From Longitalea luteola (GTDB lineage Bacteria > Bacteroidota > Bacteroidia > Chitinophagales > Chitinophagaceae), in contig NZ_JAFIQX010000011.1 of assembly GCF_017356035.1 (NCBI RefSeq), forward strand, positions 186,001 through 250,000: 64,000 nucleotides of DNA. The letters run 5' to 3'. Below the pieces are notes generated by a model, which worked only from the letters and a program-made list of their open reading frames with translations, had not been told where the DNA came from and ran no database searches. This document shows positions 8,329 to 17,298 of the stretch, piece after piece. Both the position numbers and the translations under genes were made by a program. Position 1 is the first letter of the stretch, and every line of letters starts with the position of its first letter.

Positions 8329-8982
8329 TTATTGTTGAATGATTTTACATTGAACAGGTATAATTTCCAGATCGCTGAGGCCATTCATCCGGCTGCGCTC
8401 GATATGCGCCCTGTTAAGCTCAATGGCGCCGGTACAGGTAATGCTGTCTGATTTCCTGACCTGCTCTTTAAAAGCGGGCAACACGCGTTTGCGAACCAGC
8501 TTATTTAATTCCTCCGATACATTGTTCAGGTCGGTGGTGTTTACAAAATCCCTGATATCCAGCAGGCGCGATGCATCGCGGATGGCGTTGCCATACACGT
8601 ATTCAGTTGTGATCTTTACAGTGAGTGGATCAGCTGCGCTGCCTGCCAGCACGGTAATATCGTCTTCATTTACGGCCAGCACCTTGCCGGTGAGTTTCAC
8701 CAGTCCATACCGAACATTACCAATGCTCATGGAATTGAACCAGGTATCGAAGGCATAGCCGGGGTTTGTTTTTATGGTTGATCGTAATACATCGAGCGTG
8801 ACAGCGCTATCGAGGGTTGCCGGCAGTTTCGTAACCCAGAGTTTTTCCGCAAAGGAAGCCGCATCAAAAGCGGTTTGTTCTTTTGTTTGTACTTCACTCA
8901 GTTTTTTTATGTAGACTGAATTATAGGCAAGCAATCCTATAACCAGCACCAGCAATAGATATTTGACTATTTTCCTGGTCAT
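8329..8982 (-). CDS. DUF2291 family protein of sugar ABC transporter operons
   Basis: The 217-residue protein has one N-terminal membrane anchor (KYLLLVLVIGLLAYN) and a periplasmic body. It matches the DUF2291 pattern: FDAASFAEKLWVTKLP near the start, a central GNAIRDASRLLDIRDFVN segment, and a C-terminal IELNRAH stretch. Proteins of this family are repeatedly encoded beside CUT2 sugar transporters but their role is not established. Here it sits 3 bp after the binding-protein gene and directly before the ATPase, which supports an accessory role in substrate delivery or transporter assembly. Confidence 0.8.
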   Translation of the reverse strand: MTRKIVKYLLLVLVIGLLAYNSVYIKKLSEVQTKEQTAFDAASFAEKLWVTKLPATLDSAVTLDVLRSTIKTNPGYAFDTWFNSMSIGNVRYGLVKLTGKVLAVNEDDITVLAGSAADPLTVKITTEYVYGNAIRDASRLLDIRDFVNTTDLNNVSEELNKLVRKRVLPAFKEQVRKSDSITCTGAIELNRAHIERSRMNGLSDLEIIPVQCKIIQQ

Positions 8983-8985
8983 GCA

Positions 8986-9939
8986 TTATTTTTTTCCGTA
9001 GGCGATGTATTCGTTAATGTTCTTGGGTGTTACCAGTTCCACGGCAACCGGGATCTTCTGCGGGAAATTCCTTCTGCCTTTGATGTATTCATCAGCAAAT
9101 TTCGCCGCCGTTTCTGCCATTACTTTGGGGAACTGCATACCGGTGCCGGCCACCTTGTTCTCTTTTATGGCGGTGATCACATCTTCGGCGCCGTCAAAAC
9201 CATACACTTTTACTTTCGAAGCTTTTCCGGCGGCGACCAGTGCCTGGTAAGCGCCCATGGCCATACCGTCATTGCCGCAAAAAACGGCGTCTATATCAGG
9301 ATGTGCCTGCAGAATGCTTTCCATTACTTCCATGGCTTTATTGCGGTCGAAGTCGGCGCTTTGCCGGGCAACCATCTTCAGCCCGGGGTAATTATCGGTA
9401 ACACTGTGAAAACCTTTTGAGCGGGCCCAGGTATTGTTATCTCCTACCAGCCCCAGCAATTCAACATAATTGCCTTTCTTGTTCAGCTGTTGCGTAAAGC
9501 TCATGCCGATGGCCACTGCGCCGGAATAACTGTCGGATAATATTTGGGAGGTAGCGGCATTGGTGGCATTGATCTCACGGTCCATACAAAATACCGGGAT
9601 GCCCGCGGCTTTTGCCTTCAGCACATTGGCCACAGAGCCATTGGCGTCGGTAGAGTTGAAGAGGATCGCATCAAAACCGGCCACAATGATGTTCTCGAAA
9701 TGGTCCCCTTCTGTAGCGGTGTTATTTTGTGAATCGAAGATCTTGGCATCGTAGCCCAGTGCTGTAGCCCGGGCAGCGGCGGTTTCGGCCAGGAAAACAA
9801 ACCAGGGATTGTTAAGTGTTGATACAACAACAGCCATCTTCTTTTTTCCTGATGCAGTCTTTTTTTGCTTACACTGGGTAAACACTACCAGCAGGCCAAG
9901 CAATACTATTTTTACATATAATGGCAAGACTCGTTTCAT
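8986..9939 (-). CDS. Ribose/galactose-type sugar-binding lipoprotein
   Basis: A type I periplasmic binding protein of 317 residues. The N-terminus [20 protein letters not shown] ends at a cysteine (TQCKQ) that suits lipid attachment. The body contains the RbsB-like [32 protein letters not shown] and the second-lobe [14 protein letters not shown] and GFDGAEDV motifs. It should capture the monosaccharide in the periplasm and pass it to the permease. The gene follows the transketolase C-subunit gene after a strong 14-bp stem-loop, which may set its own expression level. Confidence 0.93.
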   Translation of the reverse strand: MKRVLPLYVKIVLLGLLVVFTQCKQKKTASGKKKMAVVVSTLNNPWFVFLAETAAARATALGYDAKIFDSQNNTATEGDHFENIIVAGFDAILFNSTDANGSVANVLKAKAAGIPVFCMDREINATNAATSQILSDSYSGAVAIGMSFTQQLNKKGNYVELLGLVGDNNTWARSKGFHSVTDNYPGLKMVARQSADFDRNKAMEVMESILQAHPDIDAVFCGNDGMAMGAYQALVAAGKASKVKVYGFDGAEDVITAIKENKVAGTGMQFPKVMAETAAKFADEYIKGRRNFPQKIPVAVELVTPKNINEYIAYGKK

Positions 9940-9956
9940 CGGCGTAAAGTTTTTTC

Positions 9957-9985
9957 GGTGTGCACACTTTCAAAGTGTGCACACC
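9957..9985 (-). promoter_or_regulatory. Near-perfect stem-loop between transketolase and binding-protein genes
   Basis: GGTGTGCACACTTT (9957-9970) and AAAGTGTGCACACC (9972-9985) are perfect 14-nt arms around a single base. On the transcribed minus strand no T-tract follows, so it is not an ordinary terminator. In other sugar operons such stem-loops protect the binding-protein mRNA or tune its level. As DNA it would also suit a dimeric regulator. Confidence 0.6.
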
Positions 9986-9991
9986 TTTTCA

Positions 9992-10951
9992 TTATAACAA
10001 GCTCTTCACCACTTCAGCAATTCCATCTTTGGTAATATGATAGTGATTAAAGATATCCTGTTGTGAACCGGTGACGGTGTATTCATCCGGAATACCTACA
10101 ATACGGAACGGCTTATGCAAACCATGCTGCATGAGGTAAGCGGCGCAGGCTTCGCCCAATCCACCATATACACTGTGCTCTTCCACGGTCACAATGGCTT
10201 TGCAGGTAGCAGCCAGTTTTGCCAGCAGGCCGGTATCCAATGGTTTGATGGTATGCATACTCACCACGGTTACATGAATGCCCTCTTGCGCCAGCAATTG
10301 AGCAGCCTGCAAGGCGGGGTACACAGTTTCGCCACAGGCGATCAATGCAGCGTCGGTACCTTCGGTGATCACGCGGCCTTTACCAAATACAAACGCATCG
10401 TCGTTTACTTCCTTCAGGTTGTTCATCACCTTTTTGCCAAACCGCAGGTACACCGGACTGTTGGTTTTTGCTGCCAATGCCGTAGCCTGGGCTGTTTCAA
10501 AATTATCGGCCGGAACAACTACAGTAATATTATTAATGGCCCTGAGTGCTGCAAAGTCGTGCAGGCTGTGGTGGGTAGAACCCAACGCGCCATAACTTAC
10601 ACCGGCACTAATGCCCACAACGGTGACGGGATTGTCGCTATACGCCACATCGTTCTTGATCTGTTCCAGCGCCCGTGCTGTTAAAAAACAGGCCGGTGAT
10701 ACGGCAAACACTTTTTTGCCGGCAGCAGCCAGTCCCGCAGCAACCCCTACGAGGTTTTGTTCGGCAATGCCTACTTCTACGATCTGCTCAGGAAATTTCT
10801 TACCAAAGGGAACGAGCTTACCAGAGCCCCGCGAATCGCTGGTCACTGCAATAATGTCGCGATCATTGGCCGCCAGTTGCTGCAGCACTTCTGAAAAGAT
10901 CTCCTGGTTGGGTTTAAATCCGTTCGGATCTGTATTTTCTATATGCGCCAT
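9992..10951 (-). CDS. Transketolase C-terminal subunit (split transketolase)
   Basis: This 319-residue protein covers the pyrimidine-binding and C-terminal domains of transketolase. It has VEVGIAEQNLVGVAAGLAAAG with the conserved catalytic Glu, SPACFLTARALEQIKND, and the C-terminal domain beginning near ALIACGETV and VVSMHTIKPLD. It works with the N-terminal half encoded just upstream to form a thiamine-diphosphate enzyme that transfers two-carbon ketol units. Split transketolases of this sort sit in dedicated catabolic operons, whereas housekeeping transketolase is usually one chain. The 177-bp gap to the partner gene is long for an operon and contains short direct repeats of GGTTAC and CCGG type. 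Confidence 0.92.
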   Translation of the reverse strand: MAHIENTDPNGFKPNQEIFSEVLQQLAANDRDIIAVTSDSRGSGKLVPFGKKFPEQIVEVGIAEQNLVGVAAGLAAAGKKVFAVSPACFLTARALEQIKNDVAYSDNPVTVVGISAGVSYGALGSTHHSLHDFAALRAINNITVVVPADNFETAQATALAAKTNSPVYLRFGKKVMNNLKEVNDDAFVFGKGRVITEGTDAALIACGETVYPALQAAQLLAQEGIHVTVVSMHTIKPLDTGLLAKLAATCKAIVTVEEHSVYGGLGEACAAYLMQHGLHKPFRIVGIPDEYTVTGSQQDIFNHYHITKDGIAEVVKSLL

Positions 10952-11128
10952 TCTTTCTAATTACAGGTTACATGTTACAGGTTACACGGCCCTTTAAGAC
11001 GAGCTTTTGTTTTATTGGGAAGCTGTTACCGGTCACCGGTTCCGGTTGCCGGGAAAATACAGCTTTCAGGCAGCACAGTAAAAGTTACCGGGATCTTCCT
11101 ACTTTTTATTCCTTACTTCCTACTTCTT

Positions 11129-11962
11129 TTACACGGCTGCTTTTTGCATACTGTTATCCAGTTCACTTATCGCCAATGCATATTCTTCCTTACTTGGCAC
11201 GCCATGGTGCCACTTGAGATTGTTCTCCATAAAGCTCACGCCTTTTCCTTTTACCGTGTGGGCGATGATCACGCTGGGTTTGCCAGGTTCAAAAGGCAGG
11301 CTGTCGAATGCCGCTTTAAGCGCTTCTATATCGTGGCCATCCACTTCTTTTACGGCCCAGCCAAAAGCTTTCCACTTTTCGTCGAGCGGATCTGTATTAC
11401 ACACTTCTGCCGTAGGCGCCGTGATCTGCAATGTATTTTTATCTACGATAGCACAGAGGTTATCGAGCTTGTAATGCGCTGCTGTTAATGCGGCCTCCCA
11501 GTTGGAGCCTTCGGGCAATTCACCGTCGCCCATCAGCGTGTACACCTTGTAATCCTTTTTATCAAGTTTCGCGGCAATGGCATTACCAACGGCAATGGGT
11601 AGTCCGTGACCTAAAGCGCCGGTGTTCTGCTCAACACCTTTTACTTTTCGGGTGGGGTGTCCAATATAATGCGACTTATACTTACAAAGCGTTTCCAGGT
11701 GTTCTTCCGGAAAAAATCCTTTATCGGCCAGTACAACGAACAGGGCTTCCACACAATGGCCCTTACTTTGAATATACCTGTCCCTGGTGGGTGAGGTGAA
11801 ATTCTGTGGCGACACGTTCAAAACGTGGTTGTACAATACGTTCAGGATATCGATACAGGATAAGCTGCCACCGGTATGCCCGGCATTCGCACCCAATATG
11901 TACTTCAGGATCTTCTTCCTGTATTCGACCGACTTTATTTCCAAATCACTCCTTTTCATCAT
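11129..11962 (-). CDS. Transketolase N-terminal subunit (split transketolase)
   Basis: The 277 residues correspond to the thiamine-diphosphate-binding N-terminal domain. GHTGGSLSCIDILNVLY near residue 30 and the cofactor motif MGDGELPEGSNWEAA through VDKNTLQ are clear, as are PTRKVKGVEQNTGALGHGL and HTVKGKGVSFMEN. It pairs with the C-terminal subunit encoded next. Start at the first of two adjacent ATG codons (11962). It lies 26 bp after the isomerase stop, which places both in one transcript. Confidence 0.92.
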   Translation of the reverse strand: MMKRSDLEIKSVEYRKKILKYILGANAGHTGGSLSCIDILNVLYNHVLNVSPQNFTSPTRDRYIQSKGHCVEALFVVLADKGFFPEEHLETLCKYKSHYIGHPTRKVKGVEQNTGALGHGLPIAVGNAIAAKLDKKDYKVYTLMGDGELPEGSNWEAALTAAHYKLDNLCAIVDKNTLQITAPTAEVCNTDPLDEKWKAFGWAVKEVDGHDIEALKAAFDSLPFEPGKPSVIIAHTVKGKGVSFMENNLKWHHGVPSKEEYALAISELDNSMQKAAV

Positions 11963-11987
11963 AGATTCTTTTAATTGGCATTAAGCG

Positions 11988-13400
11988 TTAGGCGTGCTGA
12001 TAAACTTTCCAACCCAGGTAATTATCAAACGCTTCAGTAAGAATGCCTGCCGTTTTGCTGGCATTCATCACCACATGGTGCTCGAAGCCATTGCGGCAAA
12101 CGTACTGCATCAGGCCCTGCAGGTTGTTGATCTGAGCAACGGCCCTGTTACCGAACGTATTCAGGGCATCGTTGGTAAGCTCGCCTTCGCCTACATACGC
12201 TTTGATGATGCCGAGGCTATCGTCGGTGCTTATGCGGCCATAGGTAAGCGGAGAAGCAGGCGTACGGCCTTCCAATGCACCGTAGGTATTTTCAACGCCT
12301 ACGGTTGTTCCCAGGATCGGTGCCGTGCTGATCTGGATGTCGGGTAAAAAGGATTTGGCCCAGTTACCACAATGGAACAATACGCATTTGGTATCATCAT
12401 TGGCATAGTTGTTATTCCAGTCAACCAGGGCGCTGGGCGTGCCGGATGCCAGTTGCATGGCATACATGCTCAGCGTTCCGGTTACATCTACCTCGCAGGC
12501 GCTGGGCAGCATGTTCTCACTCATCATACTCATGTTGGTGCACACGTTGCAGCCATAGTTCTGTTGCAGCGAGGTCCAACATTGAATGGCAGTGGCATCG
12601 AGTGCATTTTCGGCCATGAAATCGGCCAGCACCACATCGAGCTTTGCGATCTGGATCAGCTTTTCATTAGGCGTTTTGCCGGTTGAAGTATATGCTTTAA
12701 TACCTTCCAGCTTCTCTTTTACGCGGGCATGGTCGGCGGTCAGTTTGCTGGCATTGCCGAGGATCTCCGACAGGTCGACCGTAGTTACAGAAATGCCATT
12801 GCGTTGCAGGATCTTTTCACTGTAACGAACGGTATTGAAAGCGCCGGGTCTTGCACCCACTGCACCAATGCGCACGTTACGCATACCTTTTACCACGCGG
12901 CAAACGGCGATAAAGTTTTTGAGGTCGGTGATGAAGGATTCATCGTTCGGACTTACCACATGTTTTGTAGTAAGGGAATATTTGATACCATATTGATACA
13001 GGTTGTTGCAAACAGAGATCTTTCCGCACCAGGCGTCCCTTCTGTTCACGACATCCATTTTATTCAGATCATCGGGATAACCCTGCACCAATACCGGCAC
13101 ATTGAGGTTAGCGAGCTTGATGGTTTCAGCAACGCCTTTTTCATCACCGAAGTTGGGCAATACGACCAGGATACCCTGTATGGCGTCTGCATGTTTCTTA
13201 AACAGATCGGCACAACGCTGCGCTTCTTTAAACGTTTCAACGCCGCCGAGTTTGGTATCGGCATCGGTGAGCAAGATGGGCGTAATGTTCAGCTTCTCAA
13301 ATAGCGCAACAATTTCGGTGCGTGCTTCGGCCACTAATTTATCGGGGAAGAAATCTCTGTTCCCGATAATCACACCGAGCGTTGTTTTTGCATTTTTCAT
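11988..13400 (-). CDS. L-fucose/L-arabinose-isomerase-like sugar isomerase
   Basis: The 470-residue product belongs to the fucose/arabinose isomerase-like superfamily. An N-terminal Rossmann-like part contains VLPNFGDEKGVAETI and VPVLVQGYPDD. The C-terminal catalytic region has MMSENMLPSACEVDVTGTLS, a following Asp in SALVDWNNNY, and a late His in NGFEHHVVMN, fitting the Glu/Asp/His manganese site. Family members interconvert aldoses and ketoses; the actual sugar is unknown. I choose the ATG at 13400 (MKNAKTTLGVIIG) over an upstream in-frame ATG at 13457, because the upstream one lies inside a perfect inverted repeat and adds 19 residues rich in Lys. First metabolic gene of the locus. Confidence 0.82.
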   Translation of the reverse strand: MKNAKTTLGVIIGNRDFFPDKLVAEARTEIVALFEKLNITPILLTDADTKLGGVETFKEAQRCADLFKKHADAIQGILVVLPNFGDEKGVAETIKLANLNVPVLVQGYPDDLNKMDVVNRRDAWCGKISVCNNLYQYGIKYSLTTKHVVSPNDESFITDLKNFIAVCRVVKGMRNVRIGAVGARPGAFNTVRYSEKILQRNGISVTTVDLSEILGNASKLTADHARVKEKLEGIKAYTSTGKTPNEKLIQIAKLDVVLADFMAENALDATAIQCWTSLQQNYGCNVCTNMSMMSENMLPSACEVDVTGTLSMYAMQLASGTPSALVDWNNNYANDDTKCVLFHCGNWAKSFLPDIQISTAPILGTTVGVENTYGALEGRTPASPLTYGRISTDDSLGIIKAYVGEGELTNDALNTFGNRAVAQINNLQGLMQYVCRNGFEHHVVMNASKTAGILTEAFDNYLGWKVYQHA

Positions 13401-13444
13401 CTGGTAATTAAAATTTTTCTTTTTGCCAGATGGATCTTTCCATT

Positions 13445-13484
13445 GCAAAATTTTCATTGTTAATTTTTATAATGAAAATTTTGC
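13445..13484. promoter_or_regulatory. Perfect 14-bp inverted repeat ahead of the sugar operon (operator candidate)
   Basis: GCAAAATTTTCATT (13445-13458) and AATGAAAATTTTGC (13471-13484) are exact reverse complements separated by 12 bp. It lies between the DeoR-type gene and the isomerase gene, 45 bp before the chosen isomerase start. That is the expected place for the operator of the adjacent regulator; an mRNA hairpin is the other reading. Confidence 0.6.
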
Positions 13485-13567
13485 CATGGACGATTCATCT
13501 TATATACTTGTTTCCGTTTTGTGATTTGTTCAAACTGTGGCACAACTCCAAGGTGCGCCTCACTTAT

Positions 13568-14335
13568 TTATGTAGCAATGATCAATTCAACTTCCTGTTC
13601 TTCAAATAATTTCTTGTCTTTATCGGTTATTCCGTCGTCGGTAATAATATAATTGATCAATGACAATGCGCCCAGACTGGCAAAAGCGTTCTTTCCTATT
13701 TTGGAGGAATCGGCCACCAGGTAAGTCGTTTCTGCCGCTTCTATCATGGCTTTCTTTACAACGATATCGCTCAGGCTGGGATAGGTCAATCCTGATTTTA
13801 AGGAGATCCCTGCGGTAGCCAGGAACAGTTTTGATACGTTGATGCCTTTAAAGAAATCAGCCGCTTTTTGACCGGTCAGTGATAAGGTAGGCGGTTTAAA
13901 TTCGCCGCCGGTCATTACTACTTCAATGCCCGGTTCGGTACCCAGCATCATGGCAATGTTGAGCGCGTTGGTGATCACGGTCAGGTTCCTGAACCCTTTT
14001 AACTTTTTGGCGATCTCGGTTACGGTAGAACCCGAATCGAGAATGATGGTATCGCCGCTTTCAATGAACTCAAGGCATTTGGCGGCGATCTTCTCTTTCT
14101 TCAGCGTATTGTCTTCCTGGTGGGCCACATAAAAGCCTTTCACCTGGTCTTCAATATTTTTCAAATAAGCGCCGCCGTGTTCGCGGATCACCATTTCCTC
14201 TTTTTCCAGCTTTTCAAGGTCCTGCCGGATGGTCACTTCCGTCACTTTAAAGATCCTCGCCAGGTCACCCACTTTTGCCGAACCATCTTCACGGAGCAAT
14301 TCCAGTATTTTTTCTCTCCTTTGATTGGGTAGCAT
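13568..14335 (-). CDS. DeoR-family transcriptional regulator
   Basis: A 255-residue DeoR/GlpR-type regulator. Residues 1-57 are the winged helix (RREKILELLREDGSAKVGDL and VTEVTIRQDLEKLEKE), followed by REHGGAYL. The C-terminal sugar-phosphate-sensing domain contains DSGSTVTEIAKKL, TNALNIAMML, MTGGEFKPPTLSLTG and YLVADSSKIGKNAF. Members usually repress and are relieved by a phosphorylated sugar intermediate of the pathway they control. It is encoded immediately upstream of the sugar genes on the same strand, with a perfect inverted repeat in between, so it very likely controls them. Confidence 0.93.
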   Translation of the reverse strand: MLPNQRREKILELLREDGSAKVGDLARIFKVTEVTIRQDLEKLEKEEMVIREHGGAYLKNIEDQVKGFYVAHQEDNTLKKEKIAAKCLEFIESGDTIILDSGSTVTEIAKKLKGFRNLTVITNALNIAMMLGTEPGIEVVMTGGEFKPPTLSLTGQKAADFFKGINVSKLFLATAGISLKSGLTYPSLSDIVVKKAMIEAAETTYLVADSSKIGKNAFASLGALSLINYIITDDGITDKDKKLFEEQEVELIIAT

Positions 14336-14679
14336 ACAGTTTGTTTTGAGGCGCGCATTTTATCGTTTTCGACCCGCGCCTTTGCGAATCTATGACGAAC
14401 GGCAGAACGAAAAGAAAATATTTTCGAACTACCATGCAAACCCCGGGCGTTGACCAAAAATAAGTAAACGATCGAAAAGAACCAAAAATAAACAAAAGAA
14501 AAGAAAGATGAAACCGGGTACATCAGCGGCATCCATTATTCCAAAACTAAAACATATCTACTTGATTTTCATAATAAACTATAGAAACGGTTATTTTCTG
14601 CCTTTTACCGTTTAGACCTAAAAAGAAAAAGATCGTAAAATGAAAGAAAGCGGCCCACAAGGATCTGGATTCCATAAAA
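14336..14679. other. Gene-free stretch upstream of the DeoR gene
   Basis: No convincing coding region is present. The stretch holds the promoter region of the DeoR gene on the minus strand, rich in A/G runs. I could not fix a minus-7 box with confidence. Confidence 0.4.
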
Positions 14680-14714
14680 AAAGCCATTCCGCCAGGCGGA
14701 ACGGCCTTTTATCA
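14680..14714 (-). terminator. Intrinsic terminator of the GH3 gene
   Basis: Read on the minus strand, GGCCGTTCCGCC, TGGCGGAATGGC and then TTTTTTTAT form a GC-rich hairpin with a T-tract about 25 nt after the GH3 stop codon. Confidence 0.85.
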
Positions 14715-14737
14715 GACACTAAAATTTCAGGTTAAAA

Positions 14738-17122
14738 CTATTTTATAAAAAAGCTTGCTCTTTGCCTGATGTCCTCAGACGATGCGCCGATCATTACACT
14801 GAACTCACCCGGCTCCAGCACAAATTTCATATCGCGGTTATACAGTTTCAACTCATCGCGCGGAATGGTAAAAGAAACTGTTTTCGTTTCACCAGCCTTT
14901 AAATGCACGCGCTCAAACCCTTTCAACAGTTTCTCATAGGTAGTCACCGAGCTCAATACATCGCGGATGTACAGTTGCACCACTTCATCGCCTGCCACCT
15001 TACCGGTATTGGTAACGTCGACCTTTACGGCAATAGCGTCTTTGGCGGTTTTGCCGGCATCGATCTTCAGGTGGTTATAGCCAAAGCTGGTATAACTTAA
15101 GCCATGGCCAAAAGGATACAACAACCCTTTGACCTTTGCGCCCTCGCCATCATCGCTTTGCGCATTGGGTTTGGAAGGAAAATTCAATGGCAACTGCCCT
15201 ACCGACTTCGGAAAGGTGAGCGTGAGCTTGCCTCCGGGATTGTAATCGCCAAACAACACATCGGCCACGGCAATTCCCCCTTTCACGCCCGGGTAACCGG
15301 CATAGATAATACCATCAATATTTTTATCGATCCAGTTAATCGTCATGGGTTGTGAACCGATCAGTACCACCACTACCGGTTTCCCGGTTGCTTTTATGGC
15401 TTTGATCAGCTCCAGCTGATGACCCGGCAGGTCAAGACTCGTGCGGCTTTTATTTTCTCCGGCCGTTCTGGTATTGCCGCCTAAAACGACAACCGCCAAT
15501 TCCGCCTGCCTGGCAAGCTGCACTGCAGAATCAAGCCGGGCCTGTTCATCGGCATCCATTGGTTCGGGCAGGATCTCGCTTTCAGGCCAGTGTCTGTCAA
15601 CCAGCTCCACTCCTTTAGCATATAATACCTTATCAGCGCCCAGTTTTGCCTGCAACCCCTGCAGCACGTTTACACTTTTTGATTCCAGCGGACCATAATG
15701 CGTATGCGCATACGCGGCATTGGCAGCATTGGGACCTATCACGGCTATTTTCGCTAGATCCCTGGACAAAGGCAGGATGTTGTTTTTATTCTTCAGCAGC
15801 ACGATGCTTTCGCGCGATGCCTGTAATGCTACCTGCTGACTGGCTTCGTTATTCACGATCTTCCTGCTTTCAGCCGCGTCCTGAACATAGGGATGATCGA
15901 ACAATCCCAGGCGGAATTTCACCCGCAGCACATCCGCCACCCGGCGGTTGATGGTATCCATGGGAATACGTTTCTCTTTTACAAGCTCGCGCAGGTAAAT
16001 GATGATGCTATCGGGCGGACGGAAAGTAGTGCGCACGTTCATACCCGCCATAAATGCCTGGTAAACGGCTTCTTTTAAATTAGCAGCTACCTGGTGTTTG
16101 GAGCTCAGGTATTCCAGCGCATCGCTGTCGCTAACCACGTAACCGGTAAAACCCATTTCAATGCGCAGCCGCTGGATCAGCCAGTAATTGCTGCCGGAAA
16201 CAGGAATGCCATCATAATCATTGTAAGAGCTCATAACGCCCATGATGCCGGCTTCTTTGATCACCTTTTTGAATGGATACAACAGGATGTTCTCTACCTC
16301 GCGGGGCGCCACCTGCGGGTCTGTGCGGGCCTGGCCTTCACGTGCGCCTTTGTTGGCACTGTACACGGCAAAATGTTTCGCGGTGGCTGCGGCCTGCCCG
16401 TTATGCTGAATGCCTTTCGCCATAGCAACGCCCATGCTGGCCACCAGATACGGATCTTCACCAAAGGTTTCTTCCAGCCGTCCCCAGCGCTGGTCGCGGG
16501 CTACATCGAGAATAGGTGCATATACATTGGTATACCCCAAAGCGCGGGCTTCGCGTCCGGTGATAAGCCCTTCCTGGTACACCAGCTCTTTATTCCAGGT
16601 CATGCCCATATTGAGCGCTGTGGGAAAACCGGTAGCTTCATAGGCTTCTATACCGCGGATACCTTCATCGGTAAAATCAACCGGGATGCCGAGGCGGGTC
16701 TGTTCTATAAAGAAACGCTGGGTTTCGTTCATTCCCCAGACATGTTTTTCGATATCTGCTACCAGGTCGGTTGTTAAGGCCGGCTTGTCAAAACCGGTAA
16801 AACCATTCAGGTGTTCATCGATGTTGGCAATACCATCTTTCCAGATCGCCTTTTTCCAGGCCTCAGTAGGCAACGAATCTTTCAATACCCGCCGCCAGCC
16901 ATATAAGGTAGCCATCTGGCAGGTCTTTTCTTCGAGCGTCATTTGCGACAACAGGTCAGCGGTGCGGGCGTCAACTGATCTGGTGGGATCTTCATAAATG
17001 TCTTTTTTACCATTTTTATTCAGGTCAATCCAGCCATCCTTGTATATAGAGGTGAGCGGTTTGAATGAGACCATACTGATCAGGACCATCCAGGCAAAAA
17101 GCCGGTAAACATTTCTTTTCAT
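14738..17122 (-). CDS. GH3 family beta-glucosidase/beta-xylosidase, exported
   Basis: The start at 17122 gives a clear signal peptide (MKRNVYRLFAWMVLISMVSF), so I prefer it to an in-frame start seven codons upstream. Of about 794 residues, the first 380 or so form the GH3 barrel with KHFAVYS and the nucleophile Asp in GYVVSDSDALEYL (about residue 330). The second alpha/beta domain has SIVLLKNKNNILPLS and AVIGPNA, and a C-terminal fibronectin-III-like domain contains VTNTGKVAGDEVVQLYIRD. The protein should release terminal beta-linked glucose or xylose from oligosaccharides in the periplasm. It could supply monosaccharide to the adjacent sugar locus, but it has its own terminator. Confidence 0.93.
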   Translation of the reverse strand: MKRNVYRLFAWMVLISMVSFKPLTSIYKDGWIDLNKNGKKDIYEDPTRSVDARTADLLSQMTLEEKTCQMATLYGWRRVLKDSLPTEAWKKAIWKDGIANIDEHLNGFTGFDKPALTTDLVADIEKHVWGMNETQRFFIEQTRLGIPVDFTDEGIRGIEAYEATGFPTALNMGMTWNKELVYQEGLITGREARALGYTNVYAPILDVARDQRWGRLEETFGEDPYLVASMGVAMAKGIQHNGQAAATAKHFAVYSANKGAREGQARTDPQVAPREVENILLYPFKKVIKEAGIMGVMSSYNDYDGIPVSGSNYWLIQRLRIEMGFTGYVVSDSDALEYLSSKHQVAANLKEAVYQAFMAGMNVRTTFRPPDSIIIYLRELVKEKRIPMDTINRRVADVLRVKFRLGLFDHPYVQDAAESRKIVNNEASQQVALQASRESIVLLKNKNNILPLSRDLAKIAVIGPNAANAAYAHTHYGPLESKSVNVLQGLQAKLGADKVLYAKGVELVDRHWPESEILPEPMDADEQARLDSAVQLARQAELAVVVLGGNTRTAGENKSRTSLDLPGHQLELIKAIKATGKPVVVVLIGSQPMTINWIDKNIDGIIYAGYPGVKGGIAVADVLFGDYNPGGKLTLTFPKSVGQLPLNFPSKPNAQSDDGEGAKVKGLLYPFGHGLSYTSFGYNHLKIDAGKTAKDAIAVKVDVTNTGKVAGDEVVQLYIRDVLSSVTTYEKLLKGFERVHLKAGETKTVSFTIPRDELKLYNRDMKFVLEPGEFSVMIGASSEDIRQRASFFIK

Positions 17123-17298
17123 AATAGCTTGTGTAGCCAACAAATATAACTACAGCCGGCTTGTACATATAAAACGATTACGCTAACGTTTGCGTACTGT
17201 CTTAAGCATCAGCTATCTTATCAATGTGTCCATTCGGTCAGGGTCATTTTCCCGGGTGTACATGTTCATCATGCCCTGCGTGATGGTTACCGACACCC

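Noticed and set aside
13401-13457. N-terminal extension of the isomerase from the upstream ATG
   Set aside because: The ATG is part of a perfect inverted repeat and the added Lys-rich residues precede the natural start of the fold, so 13400 is preferred.
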